The translations under genes and the position numbers were made by a program. 64,000 nt of DNA from JAQWBS01 sp047975765 (GTDB taxonomy: Bacteria; Pseudomonadota; Alphaproteobacteria; RF32; CAG-239), in NCBI GenBank assembly GCA_047975765.1, contig JBKEEF010000012.1, forward strand, positions 298,051 through 362,050, written 5' to 3'. The notes beneath the pieces are model-generated. The model saw only the letters and a program-made list of their open reading frames with translations. It was not told the DNA's origin and searched no databases. Numbering within the stretch: the stretch's first letter is position 1; every line of letters begins with the position of its first letter. This document shows positions 52,026 to 59,956 of this stretch, one piece after another.

Positions 52026-52427
52026 CTAGAAGAATGTATCTGTATCGGTATCTAACACCTTACAATCTAAAAGGGAGAACTTAGCAGTCTCAAAAACTCT
52101 CATATTGTGATAATCAACAGTACAAGCAACATCAATGAACTGAAACTTTCTTATCTTAAACAAATCATCTCCGGGGATATAAGTAAAAACATAAGGTTTA
52201 TATAAACCCAAAAGAATGCCTCCCGGTTTGCTAGCCACATCAACATCGTGCACAAACGCCCTCTTAACGGCTATCTCTTTCCCATTGTAGGATTTTTCAA
52301 ATGCTGTAGGATTGCCTAAATACTGTCCTTGAAGCTCACGTAGCTCCACATTGTGCATACCCTCATAATGATTAGCACAAGCCCCTAGAGATAATATAAT
52401 AAATAGCACTATGATTTTCTTACTCAT
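52026..52427 (-). CDS. Lipoprotein of unknown function, 133 aa
   Basis: A lipoprotein signal (MSKKIIVLFIILSLGAC) predicts lipidation of the Cys at 17 and export to the envelope. The mature part has VELRELQGQYLGNPTAFEKSYNG and several aromatic residues; no family is recognised. A GGAGG site precedes the ATG, and the start lies inside the end of the 59-residue gene, so translation is coupled. It may change the host surface, as superinfection-exclusion lipoproteins do, but this is a guess. Confidence 0.65.
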   Translation of the reverse strand: MSKKIIVLFIILSLGACANHYEGMHNVELRELQGQYLGNPTAFEKSYNGKEIAVKRAFVHDVDVASKPGGILLGLYKPYVFTYIPGDDLFKIRKFQFIDVACTVDYHNMRVFETAKFSLLDCKVLDTDTDTFF

Positions 52428-52599
52428 TGCCTTTACCTCCTCCAAGAGCCTTTCCCAGCCCCTTAAATGATAGTCCTATTATCTTGAGTACAATTAGGAG
52501 TAACAACACTCCCACAGCAATAATAACCGCAAACAGCGGATTTATAACAAACAGCCCTAAAAACACGGCTATTCCCAAAAGCAACAATAAAGTTTTCAT
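52420..52599 (-). CDS. Small two-span membrane protein, 59 aa
   Basis: A short gene whose product is nearly all hydrophobic: MKTLLLLLGIAVFLGLFVIN, then a second span (FAVIIAVGVLLLLIVLKIIG) and a Gly-rich basic tail. An AGGGAG site lies eight bases before the ATG. Its stop overlaps the lipoprotein gene's start by eight bases. It sits directly downstream, on the same strand, of the structured RNA locus, and could be the gene it controls. Confidence 0.65.
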   Translation of the reverse strand: MKTLLLLLGIAVFLGLFVINPLFAVIIAVGVLLLLIVLKIIGLSFKGLGKALGGGKGNE

Positions 52600-52617
52600 A
52601 AAATAACTCCCTACTGG

Positions 52618-52812
52618 TTAAAACAAAAGTCGCCGTGATTAGTGGCGACTGGGAGTTGGTAACTATTCGAATGAGATAGTGCGACTTATTGACTGAAAAG
52701 CTTATTAGGTCGCCTCCCAGTCATAAGACTAGCAGGCAAACCAGTTTCTCGTCTTGATTTTAGACGCATTCGAAGAGGCTACCACACCCCAGACGCTAAT
52801 CACACGTCCGGA
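52618..52812 (-). ncRNA. Structured RNA locus with competing stems and terminator (copy 1)
   Basis: On the minus strand the RNA ends in the hairpin GTCGCC-ACTAATCAC-GGCGAC followed by TTTTGTTTT (an intrinsic terminator). The long-range stem GACTGGGAG (52,722-52,714) with CTCCCAGTC (52,655-52,647) uses three bases of the terminator arm, so the two folds exclude each other. An upstream hairpin GACG/CGTC has the loop word GTGATTAG, complementary to the terminator loop word CTAATCAC. TTCGAATG (52,666-52,673) and CATTCGAA (52,767-52,774) are a second complementary pair. Shared core words with the copy near 63.6 kb (CGACTTATT, CATAAGA) show one RNA family. It recalls C4 / P4-CI RNAs. Confidence 0.55.
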
Positions 52813-52840
52813 GTTATGGTATAAATAAAGCGGTGGAAAG

Positions 52841-53227
52841 TCAAAGAGAATCTTGACGAAGTTTAATTATCTCAGTAGCCATTTTTATTATTTCGTCTGT
52901 TGGAACTAGTTTTATCCGGCGTTCAAACTCCATAAGCACGATATTTTTAAGTCTTGATAACCTGTTCCATTGGTTAGCATTTGCCATATCGTCGTAGAAA
53001 TCGTCAAAGCAGTAGTCAATATCCCCGAGTTTAGCCACTCTTGCAAGGTCTCTAACCATAGAATCAGTCTTCATTTCTTCTACGCTTCTTATTTCCTTAC
53101 AGTCGTTATTGACAGTCTTAAGACACACATTTAACTTCTCACAAATTTCTCTTTGTGTAGAGCCCTCTTCAAGGAGCTTCTTAACCTCAACCTGCCTCTT
53201 TTCCTTAGTTTGCTTACTTCTTTTCAT
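52841..53227 (-). CDS. HTH protein, 128 aa (phage-type regulator)
   Basis: The N-terminal part (KLLEEGSTQREICEKLNVCLKTVNND) is a helix-turn-helix of the resolvase or small-terminase kind, preceded by a basic Lys-rich stretch. The rest is helical and acidic-basic mixed. It is read towards the RNA locus and the membrane/lipoprotein genes and lies about 30 bp upstream of the RNA hairpins, so it may be part of the same control system. It is divergent from the vsr gene. Confidence 0.6.
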   Translation of the reverse strand: MKRSKQTKEKRQVEVKKLLEEGSTQREICEKLNVCLKTVNNDCKEIRSVEEMKTDSMVRDLARVAKLGDIDYCFDDFYDDMANANQWNRLSRLKNIVLMEFERRIKLVPTDEIIKMATEIIKLRQDSL

Positions 53228-53380
53228 ATATCCTCTCCGTTCTTAACTACAACAAATGCGTAAATTACATATGAAAAGTCTAAACCGAAAGACATATGGT
53301 TTCAATTTCTCAGTTAATTACTTGATTTTACTTTGATTCGTCAACTATTTTATGTAAAGTATAAAAAAAGAGGTGTTGCA

Positions 53381-53798
53381 GTGGACAATTTAACTAAAGA
53401 ACAGCGAAGAAAAATATGCAAAATATAAGGTCAAAGGACACATCGATTGAGATTATCCTAAGAAAATCGCTATGGAGTAAAGGGGTTAGATATAGAAAAA
53501 ATAGTAAAAAGCTTGCCGGAAAACCGGATATTGTTATTGGAAAATATAAAATAGCGGTTTTTTGCGATAGTGAATTTTGGCACGGTAAAGATTGGAAGCA
53601 AGTAAAAATAGGATTAAATCAAATACCGATTATTGGCACCAAAAGATAGAATACAACATCGAAAGAGACAAAAGAAATAACGAGCTGTTAAAGGAACAGG
53701 GCTGGACTGTTATAAGACTGTGGGGTTGCGATATAAAAAAACACACAGAAGAATGTGCTAATATGATAATTGAAGCAATAAACAAGGCAAAACAATAG
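53381..53798 (+). pseudogene. vsr: Very-short-patch repair endonuclease (Vsr) with two frameshifts
   Basis: Vsr nicks T-G mismatches that arise when 5-methylcytosine deaminates, and is usually coded beside a cytosine methyltransferase, as here. The reading frame opens at GTG 53,381 after AGAGG. Near 53,409 five As stand where six would keep the frame through NMQNIRSKDT, and near 53,595 two Gs stand where three would link FWHGKDW to KNRIKSNTDYW. Both are one-base losses. The two segments together cover the family (KPDIV, CDSEFWHG, RDKRNNELLKEQGWTVIRLWGCDI). It is broken, or the assembly has homopolymer errors. Confidence 0.75.
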
Positions 53799-53900
53799 CT
53801 TTTCAGATTTTTGTTATAATTAACGATTTTTTTATGTAAATCTGACAAAAATATGTTATACAGTAAAATATATCAACAAAATAGAACAAAAAGGGAACAT

Positions 53901-54842
53901 ATGTACAAGGTCGGAGAATTGTTTGCAGGCATTGGAGGAATTGGTCTTGGGTTTAAAAATGCAGGATTCGATTTAGCTTGGGCAAATGAAATTGACAGCA
54001 AAGCCTGTTATACATACAGCAAAAACTTCAAACACCGCGTTATAAATGAAGATATGACTAAAGTTGACCCTAAAACTTTAGAAAAAATTGATATATTAAC
54101 GGGAGGATTCCCTTGCCAAGCTTTTTCTATCGCAGGATATAGAAAAGGATTTAAAGACGACAGAGGAAATCTCTTTTTTGACATTTTAAGATATATTAAA
54201 ACTCTTAAACCCAGTGTTGTTTTTTTGGAAAATGTAAAAAACCTTTCTTCTCACGATGGCGGTAATACTTTTAAAGTTATTCAAAAAGAGCTTAAAGACG
54301 CAGGATATTACATAAAATCAAATGTCTTAAATACCTGCCAGTATTCTAATGTTCCTCAAAATAGAGAGAGGATATATATTGTTTGCTTTAGAGATAAAGA
54401 AGCAAGTGAGAGATTTAAATTTCCTAAGCAAATTGACAAACTAAAGCCAATATCTGAGCTGGTAGATAAAACTGCTGACGATTATTTCTATTACAATCAA
54501 ACTAAGTACTACGACCTTCTAAAAAAAGAAATAAAAAATCCTGATACCATTTATCAATGGCGAAGAATATATGTTAGAGAAAACAAAAGCGGACTATGTC
54601 CGACATTAACTGCCAATATGGGAACTGGAGGACATAATGTACCTTTGGTTATCGACAGTAAAGACATTAGAAAACTTACCCCTAGAGAATGTGCGAGATT
54701 TCAAGGGTTTCCAGATTCATTTATTTTACCGGACGAACTGCCTCGCTCTGCAGTATATAAACAAATAGGAAACAGCGTTTCAGTTCCTGTTGTTGAAGCT
54801 ATTGCAAAAAATATAATGAAAGCATTGAACAATAAAAAATAG
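53901..54842 (+). CDS. dcm: DNA (cytosine-5) methyltransferase
   Basis: A type II C5-methyltransferase of 313 residues from the ATG that follows AAAGGGA; an upstream ATG adds 16 residues. Motifs are canonical: I FAGIGGIGLGF near 8, IV GGFPCQAFSIAG near 72 with catalytic Cys, VI FLENVKNL near 115, VIII QNRERIY near 155, then target-recognition region, and IX-X RECARFQGFP and YKQIGNSVSVPV. It methylates a sequence that the neighbouring endonuclease should recognise. It lies eight bases before that gene. Confidence 0.92.
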   Translation: MYKVGELFAGIGGIGLGFKNAGFDLAWANEIDSKACYTYSKNFKHRVINEDMTKVDPKTLEKIDILTGGFPCQAFSIAGYRKGFKDDRGNLFFDILRYIKTLKPSVVFLENVKNLSSHDGGNTFKVIQKELKDAGYYIKSNVLNTCQYSNVPQNRERIYIVCFRDKEASERFKFPKQIDKLKPISELVDKTADDYFYYNQTKYYDLLKKEIKNPDTIYQWRRIYVRENKSGLCPTLTANMGTGGHNVPLVIDSKDIRKLTPRECARFQGFPDSFILPDELPRSAVYKQIGNSVSVPVVEAIAKNIMKALNNKK

Positions 54843-54850
54843 GCAATAGT

Positions 54851-55987
54851 ATGTTTTTTTCAAATCAACCGGACGAACAAAAAGAAAAGTATTATTTGCT
54901 CCTTAAAATTGTAGGAGCTTTATCTAAATTATCCTCCGACAATGGGGATATACCATACTTGTACTACCGAATGGCTGAAAACATTTTTTGTAAAGCTTTT
55001 AATGCCCGAAACCTATCCCGTTCGGATATATCTTTAGACGCGAGTAAGGAGATTCAAGGCATAGGTCTAAAAACCTTTTTACACAAAAACGGACGTCCTA
55101 TAGAAAAAATTGCGGAGTTTAATAAAGATAGAGCCTCCTTTGCTGGCAAGAGCTCTGTACAAATAATAAATGCAATTTCTCATTTAAGAAATGAACGCCT
55201 TAGAACAACCGGAGGCATATGCGATATAAATGTCAATAATATGCTTTACCATTGCATATCAAGAGAAAAAGGTAAATTTTTGATATACGAAACTCCTATG
55301 CAATTAATTAACTTAGAGGGGCTTAAAGTTGGTCGAGAAGCAAACAATGTTATTTCTTTTAATGACGGCTTAAATGATTATAGTTTCAATCTTTCTAAAA
55401 GCACGCTGTTTAAAAAGTTTATTGTAGAACCGGTAGAAGAGATTGATGTTAAAATTTTTGAGGACCCTTATGAGGTTCTTGAAAGGTATTTAGCTGGGGA
55501 GTTTGATATTGAACCTCAACAAGCAAATCCTATAGTTGCAACAATATATCTTCCTTTGTATTCTGAAAAGGGCGGAATTCACGTTCCTACACAGAGCCAG
55601 CTCAACCAATGGAATGCCAATGGCAGAGCAAGAAACAATAACGAAGCATATATTCCAATTCCAATAGAAGTACGAAGAAAGTATCCCAGTTTTTTTCCTG
55701 CTAAAGATACTAGCTTTACACTGCAGATACCTAATGGAAGCTCATTATGTGCGAAAGTGTGTCAGGAAAATGGCAAAGCCTTAATGACAAATCCCAACTC
55801 CGCTCTAGGACAATGGCTATTAAGAGACGTACTTAAATTAGATGAAGAACAGCTTTTAACATATGAAATGCTCGAAGAAAAAGGTATAGATAGTGTTGAG
55901 ATAAGCAAGTACGAAGACGGAACTTATGAAATAAATTTCAAAAAAACCGGCACTTATCAAGCTTTCAAAGACAGCTATTTGAAGTAA
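54851..55987 (+). CDS. Putative type II restriction endonuclease
   Basis: A 378-residue protein eight bases after the methyltransferase and read with it, which is the typical layout of a restriction-modification pair. The N-terminal half contains SLDASKEIQGIGLKTFL near 65-80, compatible with a PD-(D/E)xK nuclease site, and the C-terminal half (IPIPIEVRRKYPSFFP, TNPNSALGQWLLRDVL) resembles a B3-type DNA-binding domain as in NgoFVII or BfiI. The assignment is based on context plus these features, not on a close known enzyme. Confidence 0.65.
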   Translation: MFFSNQPDEQKEKYYLLLKIVGALSKLSSDNGDIPYLYYRMAENIFCKAFNARNLSRSDISLDASKEIQGIGLKTFLHKNGRPIEKIAEFNKDRASFAGKSSVQIINAISHLRNERLRTTGGICDINVNNMLYHCISREKGKFLIYETPMQLINLEGLKVGREANNVISFNDGLNDYSFNLSKSTLFKKFIVEPVEEIDVKIFEDPYEVLERYLAGEFDIEPQQANPIVATIYLPLYSEKGGIHVPTQSQLNQWNANGRARNNNEAYIPIPIEVRRKYPSFFPAKDTSFTLQIPNGSSLCAKVCQENGKALMTNPNSALGQWLLRDVLKLDEEQLLTYEMLEEKGIDSVEISKYEDGTYEINFKKTGTYQAFKDSYLK

Positions 55988-55991
55988 TCAT

Positions 55992-56231
55992 TTAGATAGA
56001 GGCATAAACCATAATTGCCAGCTCTACACCCAGGGCTATAAACATAAACAAAGCACCCAAAAAGTTATATTTTGAAGACTTCCCAATGGCAGAAGACAGC
56101 TTTTGGGGATAGTCTGCAACGACAAGGTCGCCTTTCTTAGGTGGATTAGGATACTTTGATAATGCAGACATTAAAAAAGACAATGTTGAGAAAAATGCAA
56201 AAAGTATTTTTATTGTATTAGCAATAAACAT
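55992..56231 (-). CDS. Two-span membrane protein, 79 aa
   Basis: I do not recognise this protein. Two hydrophobic segments (IKILFAFFSTLSFLMSAL and FLGALFMFIALGVELAIMVY) flank a loop with KYPNPPKKGDLVVADYPQ. A strong AGGAGG site precedes the ATG. It faces the restriction genes tail to tail and stands inside the right end of the element. Confidence 0.6.
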   Translation of the reverse strand: MFIANTIKILFAFFSTLSFLMSALSKYPNPPKKGDLVVADYPQKLSSAIGKSSKYNFLGALFMFIALGVELAIMVYASI

Positions 56232-56273
56232 TATTACCTCCTTAAATTATTATGTACGCCCCGATAAAATTCC

Positions 56274-56296
56274 TGGTTGCTGGCTGGTTGCTGGGA
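56274..56296 (+). repeat. Right copy of 23-bp direct repeat
   Basis: Identical to the 23 bp at the left end, in the same orientation. Here it lies about 40 bp inside the rebuilt tRNA-Val. Confidence 0.85.
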
Positions 56297-56299
56297 TTG

Positions 56300-56335
56300 A
56301 AAAAGGACTTGGTGTAAAATCTCGCAAGTCCTTTG
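56300..56335 (-). terminator. Terminator of tRNA-Val supplied by the element
   Basis: On the minus strand AAAGGACTT pairs with AAGTCCTTT, followed by T-rich sequence, right after the tRNA 3' end. The element thus carries its own terminator for the tRNA it rebuilds. Confidence 0.7.
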
Positions 56336-56392
56336 TTTTATTGGTGGGTATGAGAAGTTTCGAACTTCTGACCCCTACGATGTCAACGTAGT
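56336..56392 (-). repeat. Right attachment repeat within tRNA-Val
   Basis: Right copy of the 57-bp attachment repeat. It forms the 3' part of the intact tRNA-Val, and differs at three positions from the left copy. Confidence 0.9.
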
Positions 56393-56416
56393 GCTCTACC
56401 CCTGAGCTACACACCC
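56342..56416 (-). tRNA. tRNA-Val (anticodon GAC)
   Basis: A full cloverleaf is present on the minus strand: acceptor GGGTGTG / CATACCC (one G-T pair), D-arm GCTC / GAGC, anticodon arm CTACG-TTGACAT-CGTAG (anticodon GAC), T-arm AGAAG / CTTCT, and encoded CCA. It serves as the integration site of the element to its left. The 5' part is from the host and the 3' part from the element. Confidence 0.95.
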
Positions 56417-56530
56417 AAAATTTGGTTATCAATTTTATATTATATCGTCTTTCAAAAAGCAAGGAATTTTTAACATTATTAAAACATTAATCTTTTTTCC
56501 GTATCATATTGAAACCACATGGAGGTTTTG

Positions 56531-57415
56531 ATGGCGGAAAAACATATTCTTTTTGATATTGACTATAAAAACTTGAAAGTTTTTGACGAATTTAACGTTG
56601 ATAATATTCAATATCCTATTGTTCTTTCCTCTCCTCACAGCGGACAAGTTTTTCCAAAAGGTTTTTTAGATAAAATAAATTTATCTTCCCAAGAACTTCG
56701 TGATTCTGAAGATATTTTCGTTACAGAATTGGTAAAAGCCGCTTCAAGTGCAGGAATCCCTCTCATCTCTGCAAATATCCACAGAACTTTTACAGATTTA
56801 AATCGAGACAAAATAGAACTTGATGATACGATGTATTTTGACAAAGAAAAAGTTTCAGAAAGTGCTAATATGCGTCGTTGCCGTGTTGGACTAGGCGTAA
56901 TTCATCGTGTTGTTGCTCAACACAAGAGAATCTATGATGGACTTCTTTCATATCCTGAGGCGCAACTACGTCTTGAAAAAATATATGACCCCTACCACAA
57001 AAGATTACACCAGATCATTGAAAAAGTTAGAAAAAAGTTTGGTTTTTGCCTTCTTATTGATTGCCATTCAATGCCCGAAAAAATTTGCCATATCATGAAT
57101 GAAACAAAAATAGTCGATTTTTGTCTTGGAAATCTCTTTGATGAAAGCTGTCCAGAACAAATAACTGCAAAAATGAAAGATATATTGGAAAAATATAATT
57201 GGCGAGTCGAATTGAACCGTCCTTATGCTGGAGCCTTTATCACACTTAATTATTGCCAACCAAGAAAGAAAATTTATACATTACATTTTGAAATTAATAA
57301 GTCTCTTTATGCAGATGAGCAAACTCTAACGAAAAACAATAAATTTCAACATATTAGCTCCGTAATTTCCACTTCAATTGTTTCATTAGGCAATTTTTTG
57401 CTAGATTTTAAATAA
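56531..57415 (+). CDS. N-formylglutamate amidohydrolase family protein
   Basis: A zinc hydrolase of 294 residues related to HutG-type N-formylglutamate deformylase. The ATG giving MAEKHILFDIDYKN follows GGAGG; a frame with four more residues is less likely. Motifs include SSPHSGQVFP near 37, SANIHRTFTDLNRD near 83, LLIDCHSMP near 176 and NRPYAGAFI near 232. It may take part in histidine breakdown or in formyl-amino-acid recycling; no other hut genes are here. No signal peptide. Confidence 0.82.
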   Translation: MAEKHILFDIDYKNLKVFDEFNVDNIQYPIVLSSPHSGQVFPKGFLDKINLSSQELRDSEDIFVTELVKAASSAGIPLISANIHRTFTDLNRDKIELDDTMYFDKEKVSESANMRRCRVGLGVIHRVVAQHKRIYDGLLSYPEAQLRLEKIYDPYHKRLHQIIEKVRKKFGFCLLIDCHSMPEKICHIMNETKIVDFCLGNLFDESCPEQITAKMKDILEKYNWRVELNRPYAGAFITLNYCQPRKKIYTLHFEINKSLYADEQTLTKNNKFQHISSVISTSIVSLGNFLLDFK

Positions 57416-57628
57416 TTTATATGCTAGCTTCCGTTTTGAATTTTTAATTTATTACTTATTACTTTGAATTTACCATCTCTAAGATTATATGTTTATTTGA
57501 TAGTCTTATGAGTATTTTTTTATTTAACTAACCTCAAAATTACTTTCGGTACTTTGGTCATTAAGCAGATTGAAATTGGCACATTAGTTGCATAAGGGAT
57601 ATTTGTGACATTTTGGGGGAACAGAGGG

Positions 57629-58390
57629 ATGCGGATAGGCGTATCAAAAAATTTAATGTTATTTTTAATACTGCTGATGTTTATTCAGCCTGTACAAGCA
57701 AATGCTGTTGAAAAACCAATTGATGACAGATTTGTTTGTGTAGATGCTACGGCAAAGTTTGAAAAAGAATTTCAAATTCAAAAACACTTACTGACAACAA
57801 TCTCTAATGTTGAGACTGGAAGATGGGATGAGACCCTTCAAAAGAGAACAACATGGCCTTGGACTGTTAATGCCCAAGGAAAAGGTTATTACTATGACAC
57901 CAAAGAAGAAGCAATTGCTGCTGTTAAGACACTTCAAAAAAATGGTGTAAAGAGCATTGATGTCGGCTGTATGCAGGTTAACTTAATGTATCATGGAAAA
58001 GCTTTTGCTAACCTCAATGACGCATTTGACCCTGAAAAAAATGTCGAATATGGCGCAAAGTTCCTTAAAAACCTTTATCAAAATGCTGATGAAGACTGGA
58101 TGAAAGCCGCAACTCAATATCATTCTAAAAAGCCGCACAAAGCACAAAGATATGGTAATAAGCTTGCAGCTGTTTATGAAGATATTAAAGCAAATTTATC
58201 ATCAGATCCATTAACTGATGTTATTACGGAAGCTAAACCGGCTAAAATTGCAAAAATTGAAAAAATTAAGCAACGTAATGCTGTGGCAAAAAAAGTAGTT
58301 CCAACAATAACAGCTGATGAAAGAACGAACAAAGCGAATGCTTGGAGAGAAGCAAGACTTGAAGAGTATCGCAAAAGCAAAATAAAATAA
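57629..58390 (+). CDS. Soluble-lytic-transglycosylase-like exported protein
   Basis: A secreted peptidoglycan lyase of 253 residues. The ATG giving MRIGVSKNLMLFLILL is used because it starts a signal peptide (through VQANA); a GTG eight codons upstream is possible. The lytic domain shows ISNVETGRWDE near 60, with the catalytic Glu, TWPWTVNAQGKGYYYD near 80, VGCMQVNLMYHG near 113 and VEYGAKFLKNLY near 142. The C-terminus is a Lys- and Ala-rich region of about 70 residues. It would cut glycan strands, for example to open the wall. Confidence 0.82.
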   Translation: MRIGVSKNLMLFLILLMFIQPVQANAVEKPIDDRFVCVDATAKFEKEFQIQKHLLTTISNVETGRWDETLQKRTTWPWTVNAQGKGYYYDTKEEAIAAVKTLQKNGVKSIDVGCMQVNLMYHGKAFANLNDAFDPEKNVEYGAKFLKNLYQNADEDWMKAATQYHSKKPHKAQRYGNKLAAVYEDIKANLSSDPLTDVITEAKPAKIAKIEKIKQRNAVAKKVVPTITADERTNKANAWREARLEEYRKSKIK

Positions 58391-58456
58391 TTGAAAAGAT
58401 TCAAATTTTTTGGTAGTTAATAAACATATTATGCTTATTAACTACTTTTTTTTGAG

Positions 58457-59956
58457 ATGATACATAAAACTAAAGACATCGGCTTTTTTTGGCAGCCTCT
58501 GGGCGGAAATAACATAGATCAATACAGCGGCCACTGCTACCACTATTTTAACATTGAAAAAAGCGAAGGCGGAAACTTCTTCGAAACTTCAATCATTATT
58601 GATATGGGAAAATTTGACAATCACCAAGCTTTTGGAATTGAAAATTCTGTTGCAGCCGTTCCCGACGTAAGAGCACTTTTACAAGGCGAGTACAAAGCAA
58701 AAGCTATTTTTCTAACCCATTCTCACCCAGATCATTTAAATGGCATCCTACACTATCTTAAAGCAGGATATAAACTTCCACCACTTTTTGCTGGAAAATA
58801 CACTTTTTTAATTTTAGAAGACCTTTTAAAATCATTTAATGTCTCTAAAAAGGATTATCCTGAATTTCACATTATAAAGGACGGAGATAAAATTCAGGTT
58901 GGAAACATTGATGTAGAAGTCATTTCCGCCAGTCACACTTGCTTTGATAGCTTTGGATTCATTCTAAAGACAAAAGAGACATCTCTCTATCATACAGGAG
59001 ATATGAAAATTGATGCGAGCACTTATTTTAGAAAGCCAACAAATATTACACGCCTTAGAGAGTTGAAAGACGAAATTAGATTTGTTGTTGCTGATTTTTG
59101 CCAAATTCATCAAAGCGGATATACACCCAAAGAATCAGATACATTCAACAAGATTGTTTCACTCATTAAAAAAAGTCGTAAGAAAAAAATCTTCATTCCA
59201 GTTTACCCTACACACCCTGAAATGTATCTTTTGGCATTTTTGAGCGCTCTTAAAACAAAAAAGAATGTTATATTCTATGGCAACAAAGATTTCTACACCT
59301 ATCTTGACCTCATCATTGAGTATGGTATCTCATTTTCAAAAATGGCAGAAAATAAAATACAAGTTCTTTATAAGACAAGTGACGACATTATAAAGCTCGA
59401 TGATAATTTTGTTGTTATTGGAACTTTTAATGACCTACACTCTTCTTTTGAGGCAACATCAAAAGATAGCTATGGCATTGTGACCGCAAAAAACTATTTT
59501 TCTCAGCTACGTTTTCAAATGGAAGAGAAAGATATAAAATATACAGACAACCACCAAACACCTGAACTTCAAGGTTATGGACACGGCTTTATTAAAGATT
59601 ATGAAAAAATTAATGAAGTTTTGGAAGGTCCTCTTTTTATTCCAACACATTCTCCCGCTTTTATGATTGAAAATTTTAGGCAAGTCGCCAAACTTATCAA
59701 CATGAAATTGATTGAGGAAACCCCTCTCAACAACAATATTTATAAAATTTCAGGAAACAATGTTGAAAAAATCTATTCTAAACCGGCAAAATGGCTTATA
59801 GTCACCTATCAAGATGATATTGCAAGCCTCATTGAAGTTTTTCAAAAGCCAACTGCTGGCAAGGGGAACATCAAAAGCACTGCAAGTAACCGCAAGAGTA
59901 TCAGATATATAAAATCTTACTTATGTAAGTTAGCAAGGATGAAAAATGATGAATAA
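58457..59956 (+). CDS. MBL-fold hydrolase, RNase J-like
   Basis: A metallo-beta-lactamase-fold protein of 499 residues. The zinc motif LTHSHPDHLNG near residue 92 and HTGDMKID near 186 supply the metal site, and a beta-CASP-like insertion (PVYPTHPEMYL...) follows. GYGHGFIKDYEKI near 375 and IPTHSPAFM near 395 correspond to late RNase J motifs. The family processes RNA from either end. It ends in a basic tail. It overlaps the next gene by 11 bases. Confidence 0.72.
   Translation: MIHKTKDIGFFWQPLGGNNIDQYSGHCYHYFNIEKSEGGNFFETSIIIDMGKFDNHQAFGIENSVAAVPDVRALLQGEYKAKAIFLTHSHPDHLNGILHYLKAGYKLPPLFAGKYTFLILEDLLKSFNVSKKDYPEFHIIKDGDKIQVGNIDVEVISASHTCFDSFGFILKTKETSLYHTGDMKIDASTYFRKPTNITRLRELKDEIRFVVADFCQIHQSGYTPKESDTFNKIVSLIKKSRKKKIFIPVYPTHPEMYLLAFLSALKTKKNVIFYGNKDFYTYLDLIIEYGISFSKMAENKIQVLYKTSDDIIKLDDNFVVIGTFNDLHSSFEATSKDSYGIVTAKNYFSQLRFQMEEKDIKYTDNHQTPELQGYGHGFIKDYEKINEVLEGPLFIPTHSPAFMIENFRQVAKLINMKLIEETPLNNNIYKISGNNVEKIYSKPAKWLIVTYQDDIASLIEVFQKPTAGKGNIKSTASNRKSIRYIKSYLCKLARMKNDE

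Larger units (their letters stand above)
47531..56392. mobile_element. Integrative element in tRNA-Val(GAC), about 8.8 kb
   Basis: Bounded by the 57-bp tRNA-Val direct repeat, with an integrase at the left. Inside are an AlpA-like regulator, a HUH Rep-like protein, a lipoprotein with a small membrane protein, an HTH protein, a vsr-methyltransferase-endonuclease cassette and a structured RNA locus. There are no capsid, tail or conjugation genes, so it is a satellite-like or plasmid-like island. The intact tRNA is at the right end, rebuilt by the element's copy of its 3' part. A 23-bp direct repeat lies just inside each end. Confidence 0.88.

Noticed and set aside
54851..55987. PLD-type (NgoFVII/BfiI) nuclease domain
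   Set aside because: No HxK-type PLD motif was seen; only the C-terminal B3-like part resembles these enzymes, so a general call was kept.
47531..56392. Complete prophage
   Set aside because: No head, tail, portal, terminase large subunit or lysis genes are present in the element; it is called an integrative element.
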